Source of the DNA: Perkinsus marinus ATCC 50983
Taxonomy: Eukaryota; Perkinsozoa; Perkinsida; Perkinsidae
Length of the DNA: 39,660 nt
Direction of reading: 5' to 3'
NCBI RefSeq assembly: GCF_000006405.1
Contig: NW_003214659.1
Coordinates: 124,803 to 164,462 of the forward strand
Below the pieces are notes generated by a model that saw only the letters and a list, made by a program, of their open reading frames with translations, was not told where the DNA came from and searched no databases. This document shows, piece by piece, positions 21,501-30,668 of the stretch. The position numbers and the translations under genes are program-made. The number at the start of each line of letters is the position of its first letter. The stretch's first letter is position 1.

Positions 21501-22670
21501 GTGAGCCAGGAAGACCTCCCAATCTGTTGTCAGGTCGCGGACGCCCTAAGATGCGATCCGACTGTGGGAAAATATGCACGGGGTCAACTACATGTGTTGA
21601 TGAGAATAAGCAAATTTTGAAAAAATTGTTGTTAGTTTTTGTACATTTCTACGCAAATTCCGTCCGTAAACTCAGTTGAGAAAACTAAACATATTTTTCA
21701 ACACCGAGCGCTCCAGCTCCCATTTCCAGCTACCGTATCTGATACCCATCCCCTTCACGAAACCGCTCCCACACAGTTTCCAGGGTAACCCCTCACCTAC
21801 TTTTTCGGGCGTTCCATTGGCAAGACTCGACGGCTTAGTTCGGAGAGGTTCCGGGAGATCAGTGTGCGCTTTATCTCTAACTTGTTCTAAAATTACCGGC
21901 ACTCGCAGAAATGATGTCACTCCGTTGCCTGAGGGTAAGCAATAGACTCCTCCTAGAGCGACTAGCAGTACTTTCGAAGTCCTTCAGGCGGGCGGCTCCA
22001 TCGGCTACTTCTTGGGCACTGGGGACGGGCAAACGAAGCCATTGTGTGAGAGAGCGAACGCTGAAGACTTGGGCGTACACTGATGCATGCAGTGATAACC
22101 ATATAGACAGTGCGAGATTGACTATAGCCGCGCCTGAAGAGAAAGTCTCGGTAGTTCGAAGGCATATGGGAGCGGCTACCCATAGTGATAGCATACGGCC
22201 AGAAGAGCCAGTTTGGAGTCAGCTCGGGGGCCCGACCCTTGTAGAACATCTCTATCGTCAGCACCAGTAGTATCGTATTCATTATCTGAATGAGCCGGCG
22301 AGAAGCATCATAGTCAAGACTAAGTGATGAGTAGTGTTGTAGTCGGAAGTGAATACTCAGCTAGTTTTGAATATATGTCGTATTATACTCCTACTATATC
22401 GTCTACTAGTACTAGAATTGATTATTCGGCTCAGTAGTCAAAATCAATGGGACAAACGGTGAGGAAAAGAGTTCCCTATAGTACCAGGTAGTTGTCCATT
22501 TTTAGTATGGTGAGGCCGAAAAGATCCCGCAGGTCCTGACGGTAAAGGTCGACCTGCCTCACACGCATCTTCTGCTGTTGATAAATGTTCTTCTGTCGGA
22601 GCTCAGTGTTGAACTTCCAATTCTCCCTGTTGTACATAAACAGCTCCTTCGCTGCATCTCCGACAGGCAT
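18546..22670 (-). CDS. TM-A: multi-pass membrane protein with WW-like domain and extracytoplasmic domain, 12 exons
   Basis: Tandem paralog of TM-B; function unknown. Exons in coding order: 22485-22670, 22180-22285, 21972-22133, 21801-21928, 21428-21545, 21149-21315, 20923-21104, 20484-20627, 20213-20435, 19928-20155, 19732-19881, 18546-19322; 856 residues, phases consistent. Shared blocks with TM-B: VDLYRQDLRDLFGLT...KMD, LSLHASVYAQVF, LTQWLRLPVP, FESNGV/FLRVPV, KFSTVWCIDVLG. Unlike TM-B it carries a WW-like module at about 515-548 (W516, YHLNTETG, W542) before the last TM (about 600-621). The C-terminal 235 residues look like beta-rich propeller blades. The start ATG at 22670 lacks the TM1 seen in TM-B, so an upstream exon may be missing or the gene is 5'-shortened. 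It is divergent from BiP with about 250 bp between. Confidence 0.75.
19381..19500 (+). repeat. Introner-like repeat, copy 6a (TM-A intron 19323-19731)
   Basis: Reversed relative to the gene: ACACACGATTTGGCTTG, AAATTTTCCCAAAAATTTCC, ATATTGTCACCAACAATGTG, then GCATATTCTCCCACAC. It lacks the CTCAGCTGAG end. It faces copy 6b across about 15 nt. Confidence 0.7.
19515..19696 (-). repeat. Introner-like repeat, copy 6b, inverted partner of 6a
   Basis: In the gene's sense: ATATGTTTGCTCATATTAGC, diverged core, GAGTTCCCTCGCTAG, TACAAATTTGGGTAGAAG, AAATTTCC runs, ATATTGTCACCAACACATG, then GCGTATTCTCTCATAC. Together 6a and 6b occupy about three quarters of a 409-nt intron and could fold into one long hairpin. 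Confidence 0.75.
21564..21701 (-). repeat. Introner-like repeat, copy 7 (TM-A intron 21546-21800)
   Basis: In the gene's sense: AATATGTTTAGTTTTCTC, one-mismatch core CTCAACTGAG, GAATTTGCGTAGAAATG, CAAAATTTGC, CATCAACACATGTAGTTGAC, and GTGCATATTTTCCCAC, ending 18 nt from the 3' splice site of a 255-nt intron. Confidence 0.75.
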
Positions 22671-22922
22671 AGTGTTAAAAAACAATTGGGGGCTGATTGG
22701 GGATTTCCAACGAGGTGTGTAGGCGTCACGACAGAAGGTGAAAATGCGCAGTTATGTATCGCTCCGCTCCGCGTAGGTGACTTCTCGCTCGCCCGAAATG
22801 AGCACGCATGCCCATGCACGCGTCATCTCTGTTCGTCGACAAAAACTCCCGCATAGATTGCATCGTTGATGCCACTCACTTGAGTACGGTTTGCTTATCA
22901 GTTATCCCGTTTTACCCCACCA
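22671..22922. promoter_or_regulatory. Shared divergent promoter region of BiP and TM-A
   Basis: About 250 bp separate the start codons of BiP (+) and TM-A (-). It contains a near copy of the recurrent motif (CGCTCCGCTCCGCG, 22760-22773). No TATA box or ER-stress element was recognised with confidence. Confidence 0.45.
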
Positions 22923-24887
22923 ATGAGGTTAATCATCCCCATTTTCGCCTGCATCGCCAGTTCAGTCCTCGGCGCTAAGGAAGAGGAAAAAGTATCCGGC
23001 CCCGTAGTTGGTATCGATCTTGGTACTACCTATTCTTGTGTCGGCATCTACAAGAACGGCCGTGTCGAGATCATCCCCAACGACCAAGGTAACCGTATCA
23101 CCCCGTCATACGTGGCCTTCACTGATGAAGAGCGTCTCGTCGGCGAGGCCGCGAAGAACTATGTGGCAGTCGATCCGCAGAATACAGTCTTCGATGTCAA
23201 GCGACTCATCGGGCGTCGCTACTCTGACAAGACCGTTCAGCGTGATAAGAAGCTATTGCCTTTCAGTATCATCGACAAAGGCGGCAAGCCTATGATAGAG
23301 ATCGCCGTCAAGGGCCAGAAGAAGGCTCTGACTCCCGAGGAAATATCGGCTATGGTGTTGACAAAGATGAAGGAGACTGCTGAGAATTACCTCGGTACTG
23401 AAGTCAAGAATGCCGTGATCACTGTTCCGGCTTACTTCAACGATGGCCAGCGTCAAGCCACTAAGGATGCTGGTGCTATTGCTGGCCTCAATGTTATGAG
23501 AATTATCAACGAGCCCACAGCCGCTGCTATCGCCTATGGTCTCGACAAGAAGTCTGAGAAGAATATCCTCGTCTATGACCTTGGTGGTGGTACCTTCGAT
23601 GTCTCTCTTTTGACCATCGACAATGGCGTTTTCGAGGTCGTTGCGACCTCTGGTGATACTCATCTGGGTGGTGAAGATTTCGACCAACGCGTCATGGATC
23701 ATTTCATCAAAGTTTTTCAGAAGAAACACAAGAAGGATCTCCGTTCAGACAAGCGGGCTTTGGCTAAGCTCCGTAGGGAGGTCGAGAAAGGCAAGAGGGC
23801 TTTGTCATCTACTCATCAAGCTCGTATCGAAATTGAAGGCATCATGGACGGCATTGATTTCTCCGAGACTCTCTCCAGAGCTCGTTTTGAGGAGCTGAAC
23901 GCCGATTTGTTCAAGAACACTCTCACACCAGTGAAGACTGTCCTCGACGATTCCGGCTTGTCCAAGAGTCAGATTGACGAGGTCGTGCTGGTCGGTGGTT
24001 CTACTCGTATTCCTAAGATTCAGTCATTGATTAAGGACTTCTTCGGCGGTAAGGAACCTAACCGTGGTATCAACCCTGATGAGGCTGTCGCCTATGGTGC
24101 TGCTGTCCAGGGTGGTATCTTGAAGGGTGAAGGCGGCCAAGATCTTCTATTGTTGGATGTCACTCCTCTATCTCTCGGTATTGAGACTGTCGGAGGTGTC
24201 ATGACCAAGATCATCAACCGTAACACTGTCATTCCCACGAAGAAGTCCCAGGTCTTCTCAACCTATCAGGACAACCAACCCGCCGTTAACATTCGGGTCT
24301 TCGAGGGTGAGCGTCCTATGACCAAGGACAATCATGAGCTTGGAAACTTCGAGCTCTCGGGCATCCCACCTGCTCCTCGTGGTCAGCCACAGATTGAGGT
24401 TACTTTTGAGATTGATGCCAATGGTATTATGAACGTCCAAGCTGTCGATAAGGGCACTGGGAAGAAGGAGCATGTCACCATCACAAATGACAAGGGTCGT
24501 CTATCTGAAGAACAGATTGAGCAGATGATTCGGGACGCTGAGAAGTATGCTGATGAGGATAAGAAGACTAAGGAGAAGCTCGACGCGAAGAACGCCTATG
24601 ATAACTACCTTCACTCGATGCGCAGTGCCATCGAAGGCAGTGGTGGCCAACCTGGTCTCGGTGAGAAGATGGACGAGGAGGAGAAGGAGCAAGTCCTCGA
24701 GGCTGTCAAGGACGGCGAGGACTGGATCTCTGCTAATGCGGAGACTGCGGATGCCGATGAGATCAAAGCTCAGCAGAAGGAGACTGAGGGTGTTTGTGCT
24801 CCCATTATCAGCAAATACTATCAGGCTGGAGGTGGTGGAGAGGATATGGAAGATGAGGAAGAGGATGATGCTCCAGATGAGTTGTAA
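22923..24887 (+). CDS. BiP: ER lumenal Hsp70 chaperone BiP
   Basis: Intronless frame of 654 residues. The N-terminal signal peptide is hydrophobic ([17 protein letters not shown], about 2-18), followed by mature KEEEK and the Hsp70 phosphate-binding loop [14 protein letters not shown]. Other actin-fold signatures are [14 protein letters not shown] and [13 protein letters not shown]; the substrate-binding domain and lid follow. The C terminus is acidic and ends PDEL, a variant of the KDEL/HDEL retrieval signal, which places the protein in the ER lumen. BiP folds secretory proteins, helps translocation and buffers ER stress. Length and all signatures are normal for the family. Its codon bias resembles that of aldolase, and both lack introns, suggesting strong expression. 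Confidence 0.97.
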   Translation: MRLIIPIFACIASSVLGAKEEEKVSGPVVGIDLGTTYSCVGIYKNGRVEIIPNDQGNRITPSYVAFTDEERLVGEAAKNYVAVDPQNTVFDVKRLIGRRYSDKTVQRDKKLLPFSIIDKGGKPMIEIAVKGQKKALTPEEISAMVLTKMKETAENYLGTEVKNAVITVPAYFNDGQRQATKDAGAIAGLNVMRIINEPTAAAIAYGLDKKSEKNILVYDLGGGTFDVSLLTIDNGVFEVVATSGDTHLGGEDFDQRVMDHFIKVFQKKHKKDLRSDKRALAKLRREVEKGKRALSSTHQARIEIEGIMDGIDFSETLSRARFEELNADLFKNTLTPVKTVLDDSGLSKSQIDEVVLVGGSTRIPKIQSLIKDFFGGKEPNRGINPDEAVAYGAAVQGGILKGEGGQDLLLLDVTPLSLGIETVGGVMTKIINRNTVIPTKKSQVFSTYQDNQPAVNIRVFEGERPMTKDNHELGNFELSGIPPAPRGQPQIEVTFEIDANGIMNVQAVDKGTGKKEHVTITNDKGRLSEEQIEQMIRDAEKYADEDKKTKEKLDAKNAYDNYLHSMRSAIEGSGGQPGLGEKMDEEEKEQVLEAVKDGEDWISANAETADADEIKAQQKETEGVCAPIISKYYQAGGGGEDMEDEEEDDAPDEL

Positions 24888-25128
24888 GTTTTTTACATAT
24901 GTCAGGTGGAGAGATCAAAAACACCTGTTAGAAGATACCGCAGTCGATATCATGACCTGCTCTTTTTATATTATTCCCTGTTGTGTTGTCAAATGAACGC
25001 CGAAACCAAACACATTATGAAAATACAATCTGGGAGACTAGCTCCCGGCTAAGAGTTAAATAGTGCTACCCGGAAATAGAATAGTAGTCGAAGGTGTTAA
25101 ACAGTGTGTTCAGTTTCACCAGCTCTTG

Positions 25129-26397
25129 ATGCCTGTGACACATTCCACTGCCGGTCTTGCCGATACTTTCGCATACAAGCAGGCCTTGGAGCTGGCCACG
25201 GGTGTGAATGTAGCGAGGAAGGCGGGTTTCAAGACATGGACGACGCGTCTACGACTTCACAGAGCGCTAGTTGCGGCGAAAGAGTCAGAGCTCACTCGAG
25301 AGCTGCGGCTCATGCGGCAGCCACAACGTAGAGAAGCAGGGCCTCATCCGACACCTATTGTTAGTCTTATGCCGGGTATTCATCTTCCTGCCTTGGTCGC
25401 TACTGAGGATGCTAGGAAGGCTAGCGAGCAACTGCGGAAGTGAGGTTCTCTCTGGTTTACTCCACCTCCCTCGATATGCTTCTTCTCAGAGATTTACACC
25501 TGACTCCTGTTGAGTTGCCACCCGTGAAGAGAAGACCTGTCGGGACGGCCGAGATACCCTGGCTGAATATTGAACCACGGGCGGGTTCTATAAGCAAATC
25601 GATCTTTGATAGTTTAGCGCCTGCTAGTCCCAGCCTTCGACTATCTCAAGGAAGCTCTGAGGCAGCAGTCGTGTGGACTCCACGGCTTGTTAAGTGTACA
25701 CCTCGTCGACGGTGTTCTCGGTCACGAATGGCGCCTGTGACACGTACCACCATGATGATGTTGCAATCTGGTGACATACGCTCGTCTATTGGAGCTGAGT
25801 CTTCGTTACTAACTTATGCGAGTGTCACCGACGACGGATGGGACGCTGCATCATTACTCATGCCGGATGCTTCGTCGGTGAGAGTTCCTCCTTCACCCCG
25901 AACGACAAGAATGTCCCCACGGAGGCTCAAGCAGAAAAGAAGAACACTAGAGCAGACAGTCCCAATGGCCGATGTGACCCCGGTCGATTGCCAGGTGCTA
26001 TGTAATGCTGTGCTCGAGCGAGTATACCGGCAAGCATGGGAGGTGAGTAGTCTCGACAGAACGGCTTGAAAAGCTAGCATGTTGCCACCAGTCTGCTGAT
26101 GTAGGTCACTTTGTACTGCTTTTCTTTCAGAACTCATCTTATCGAGTGAGCCAAGATAGGGCAGCTGACACCATTCAGGAGAATCATTCGTCTGGGATTA
26201 ACACACACAGTCTCCCTTCTGTAGATCGGACGCGTGAACGTGTCATCGAGGAGACAGCTGCAACAACAATTCAGAAGCACTATAGATTACTCAAGATGTC
26301 AAGAGCTCGTGAAGTCATCCAAGAAGAAACAGCAGCGATGACGATCGAGAAACATAACAGATCCTCAAAGATGTCCAAAGCTCATGAAGTCTGTTAG
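25129..26397 (+). CDS. Unknown protein with C-terminal IQ-like repeats, 3 exons
   Basis: Exons 25129-25439, 25490-26042 and 26131-26397 join in phase with clear donors (GTGAGG, GTGAGT) and pyrimidine-rich acceptors, giving 376 residues. The first part has an Ala/Leu/Arg-rich helical segment; the middle is Ser/Pro/Arg-rich and probably disordered. The last exon has two related blocks, ETAATTIQKHYRLLKMSRA and ETAAMTIEKHNRSSKMSKA; the first fits an IQ calmodulin-binding motif. No enzyme domain is seen. It lies between BiP and the ankyrin-DHHC gene in the same orientation. A weak donor at 26389 could splice it in phase to an exon at 26509, which would make it the N terminus of the next gene. Confidence 0.55.
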
Positions 26398-26553
26398 CTG
26401 GTGTTGGCTGGTGTGTGAGACGCTCTCGGCTTGTGTTCAAGTCGAGACGAGTGCACCAGGTGGATCCTACCTGGATCTGGACCAGGCCTCGACGAGCAGC
26501 ATTGACAGTACGGACTTGCGAACTACCCCGCAGAACTATTAGTAGCGGATCCA

Positions 26554-29500
26554 ATGCTAGCCGCCGTCACCAACTCGGAAGCAGTCCAAGCGGGCGCAAC
26601 TTCCGCACCAGTCTTAGGAACTGAGCGAGTACGTAGCCGTAAAGAACAGATAGTCAGATATCGTCCGAGAGAGATACACCATCGTGTCAGTGTGGCCTGG
26701 TGACCTCAGGTCACCATAAACCTGCCCTCAGCATTTCAGAAAGACTCAGATGGTAACACGGCACTACATTGGGCGTTATGGTACACATTGCACACTACTG
26801 CTGGTGCTAGACTAACACTTAGGTATAGGGACTCCGAGACTGTTCGGACGATACTGGCTGGTCCAGTGGCTCGGACTCTCATCGAGATGCCGAATGTCTA
26901 TGGCGAATTGCCAATAATGTGGGCTGCAAAGGTGTTCTCGCGGAAGCTGCGCGTACGAACTATTTTAAGCGTAGTCCTCGAACACAGTCGGGATTACAAT
27001 GCTGGTTGAGGCGATGACCGAGCAAGGGTGGAGTAGTGTTGTGCAAAAACTCTTCAAGAGCCACGATCTGGTTCGAGTGCATTGGAATGTCGAGGACGAA
27101 GTGTCAGCGCTTCAGGATGGACTAACACTACTAATCGTCTGCGCCCAGTTCGACAACGCAGCGATGATGGAATGGCTTCGGCTGACTGGTGGTATGTTCA
27201 TAGACGAGAAAGACCATTCGGGCCGAACGGCATTGCATTGGGCTGCTTACAAGGTGTCTGGAAATGTCGAGAATACACTGTTAGAGGGCCATATCTCAGG
27301 GCCATCGAAAATCTGTCCAGTGGCTGCTGTCTCGTGGTGCTTCACTCATCGAACGTGATATCGACGGCATGACACCACTTCACTTAGCCTCCATGCAAGG
27401 CCACAAGATGGTCGGATCGAGCATTCATCACACGTCGTTCGACATGATTATCAAGTCGTGGACCTCCGACTCGTTTAGCTTCAACTGAATGACCTCGATT
27501 CTATGGTCCCTCTATACGTTACAGTTGCCTGCACTAATACATAATCGTCACAGGTCATAGATATGCTGATCGACGTGGGAGGCGTCTTCCTATTGGACGA
27601 GTCCGGGAATAGCGGCGATTCGCCTCTCAGCTTGGCCAAGCTAAATGGCTTCCAGTGGATCTACCTGTGCATGCAGGTGATCTCTCGCCCATATCTGGTT
27701 GGCTCTCATTTAAGCAAAGCCCCCTCCTGGACATTCATCCGCATTTTTGCCCTTCAGAAGACGCGACTCTGTAACACGCTCTTTGGCCGACCGTACCTCG
27801 CACATAACGACTACGCTCACATGTCCGTATATACGAGATTATAGTAGAAGACTGCTGGTCAGATTCATCGTGACTTTCGGCCTCGACTCCTTGTTTTTCG
27901 CCTATGTACTCTGGCCATGGCTCAAAAGCAACATATGGGATATGCTATGGCTCTATGTAGAGGCTCTGTGTCTCATCTTAACCATAGTCTTATGGGCTGT
28001 CGCCTGTTACAGCGATCCAGGTCGGGGGCCTTCGATATCACTAGGCAAAATATCGAATCTGGTTATTGGCGTCATGCCTTAACAATAGAGATCGTCTTCC
28101 AAGCATAACTATACTGGTTCAGTACAGACTGCTTTAGGTTGGCTTGCTGAGTATCCATTGCGGTCACAGGCCGACACTTGCCGAGAACTCTCTGAGGAGC
28201 AGAGTGAATCAACTTCATGCGTAAGGGCTCTCACAACTCGTGGACATTTGAGTCTTTTCTGTACAGATCCAAGAGGACTTCCAGGGGACAGTTATCACGG
28301 CTGCCGCGAAATGCAAGGCAGAAGAATCTCGGGTAGCGATAGCCTCACTTGATTTACCTACCTGTGTGAAGGCCTCCCATGCAGGGTTTTCTGAAGCTGA
28401 CACAACGTCCCATCTACCATGAGGCTCAGTCAGTGCACACTAGATCAATGAACGGCTCTGATGCCCAGCGTAGTTCATCGCGTACCGTTCAGATCGAGTC
28501 ATTGATGATATTAAGGTCTTGACTGTAGAGAAAGGTTTCTGCCCGATTCTATTCAACGTCGTAGTATTTCAGCTGGCTCTTCCAACAGTCCGCGTGACGA
28601 GGATCCAGATGCTGCCGCCGGTCTCCCGGAGCGACTGATCAATTCACAGCTGACTGAGTCACGTACGCCTGACGTATCGGAGGTCTATTATCGCTCTCTG
28701 TGTGAGGGCAAATTCAAACAGGTGAGACTTTCACCGTGAAAGTTGATTCCAGTCACATCCAACGCGAGTGCGTCGCCGTCGTTCACACCTTTCCAGGTTT
28801 GCGTTATTTGCCGAGTGACTCATACATTGCGGTCACGCCATTGTAAGGAGTGTCGTCGTTGTGTCGACCGTCTCGATCATCATTGTCCGTGGATAGACAA
28901 CTGCGTTGGGATTCGGAACCAGCGAAGTTTCTACCTCTTTCTCCTGGTAAGGCTGAGGCCCCGCCTACGCTTGTCTTCTCGGAACCGTTCTATCCAGAAA
29001 CTCGTTTTGTTAGGTGCTATCAGTAGGATTGACAATCGCATACTATCTAGTATTCCGTTTTATATCCACCGTCACCTTACGCGCTCGCTCCAGCTCAGAG
29101 CTTGAAATTGACCTTATCACCATTGCTGTGGTGAGTCTCGTCCATCCGTGTCATCCCGGATGACTCTAACGCCAGGTATTCTTCGCTGCCATCAACTTCC
29201 TGTCGGCTGGGTTTGTTGCAACTCTCTTCATTAGACAGACTTGCTTTATGCTTTTAAATTTGACGACTGCTGAGGTACGTGGTACTCAACGATGGATGAA
29301 TCAATTTACGCGAACGACTGGTGAATTGTCTTTGCGAAAACCGACTGATAGAGCCCTCCTTGGCAGAATAGAATGATGATATACGATGGACTTCTCGTAG
29401 TCGATTGTACCGAGGTTTCCGTGCTTCAGGTCATGACTAGGCCGACGCATGTTCGAAGAAGATTCCCTGCTGATAAGTGGCGATACTGGTAAGTCGTGAA

Positions 29501-29715
29501 CTGTGCTAACTTTGAGCAGAAGTACATGAGTTATAGCGTTCAGGTATTTGGGAGGGTTTTGCTCTCTGACGCTCCCGATTGACATGGTCAACAGAGTTGT
29601 TGCTTTCTGGACCCTCGATGAACATAGACAGAACACCCGTGTAGGCATTTACTCTATCTTCAGACTTAGATGCACCGATCGCTACAACATTCGCATCAGC
29701 GCCTCACATTGCTAG
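26554..29715 (+). CDS. Ankyrin-repeat DHHC protein S-acyltransferase, about 15 exons
   Basis: Palmitoyltransferase of the ANK-DHHC (HIP14/Akr1) type. Exons: 26554-26691, 26740-26780, 26823-26931, 26975-27253, 27300-27410, 27554-27676, 27720-28020, 28123-28220, then an unresolved part 28267-28721, then 28797-28946, 29014-29130, 29176-29274, 29430-29488, 29544-29715; about 700 residues. Ankyrin repeats: [40 protein letters not shown]. Two TM segments precede SDP; the DHHC-CRD (28797-28946) has [20 protein letters not shown], then TM3/TM4 and the TTxE motif TTAE, followed by a C-terminal RYWYLGG block. All catalytic residues are intact. Between 28386 and 28572 I see a probable extra exon (28459-28520, reading [11 protein letters not shown]) but could not fix its borders. 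The start may lie further 5'. Confidence 0.85.
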
Positions 29716-30668
29716 CGTCACTTTTGGCAGGATTTCGGTCGATCCGAAGAGCTTCAGGAGCGGTCAATATTGCGGTGATATGAAGCTGATGCACTATAAA
29801 TCATAGTGATGATGAGAACGATTTTCTATGTGTTGTGCATCACTGAGGAGCTGAGTTAGTTATAGAATGTACCAGAGTAAACGTGAGGCATCATGGTTGG
29901 AGGCGAAATCTTAAACCCAGTCGATACGTTTGATATGGCACCGAGGATCTTATAGAGAGCACGGTATTGACTTGGCGTGCCACTTGAAAGAAACGGCTGC
30001 GGCCCCTCGGTTCTTTCACGAACAAAATTAGGCCGTCCTCCATTTTGCGCAACAACTCGACTAGTAGTCAATGATGGATTTAATACAAGTCCCAGGTACC
30101 TACAATGATAGGAAGCCCTGAGACCTGTGAGCGCAACCAGGCCCTCGAACTGCCATGCGTGCCGAGGCTCGTATGGTACATTTACACCCAAGGCAGCCTT
30201 GGCGAGGCTTTTCGGATTTTGCTTTTTTCCTTCGTATTTGAGATTCACCGTCAACTTGTGTGTGTCAATATTCGGCGTAACTCGTTAAAGAGCTGTTGTC
30301 AAGAAAGCTTCTGCAAGTCAGTTTGTCAACGATGACTCTATGCAAAGAAAATACAGGTCAAAACGATCATAAACATCATATAGAGAAGGGTAGTCATTGA
30401 CTACTATCATTGTCATTGTATCCCCAAATAAAGGGCGAGCGACTATCGAAAGTGCTAAGAAAACGTCCTGGCGGAGCGAAGCACAATCGTCTCCCAGTAC
30501 CTCGGGCGCGCGCTTCTGTAACAGCGCAATTTGAATTGTTCGCGGCACAGCTGGTCACGCTGATATTTGCAATTAACTTCCATTCCAATAAGAGTTGATA
30601 GGGGGGCTCACTCTCTCGTCGAGTAGCCGTGGAAAACTCTCCAGTTGAATTTCGTTTTGTTCATCACA
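29716..30668. other. Region between ankyrin-DHHC and CEP164-like genes
   Basis: Apart from a minus-strand open stretch listed separately, no gene is supported. An exact GCGGAGCGAAGC motif is at 30471-30482. The last part should hold the promoter of the plus-strand gene starting at 30669. Confidence 0.4.
29856..30253 (-). CDS. Possible 3' exon of an unknown minus-strand gene
   Basis: A 132-codon open stretch with protein-like composition (for example KYEGKKQNPKSLAKAALG, RHAWQFEGLVALTGLR, YHCRYLGLVLNP) ends with TAA at 29856. It starts at a TTG right after a CACACAAG sequence that could be a 3' splice site, so it looks like a terminal exon. I could not find an upstream exon with matching phase, and I do not recognise the family. 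It would be convergent with the ankyrin-DHHC gene. It may also be chance. Confidence 0.35.

Noticed and set aside
29641-29669. A last 29-nt intron in the ankyrin-DHHC gene
   Set aside because: Reading straight through keeps the frame open to a stop at 29713, so no intron is needed.
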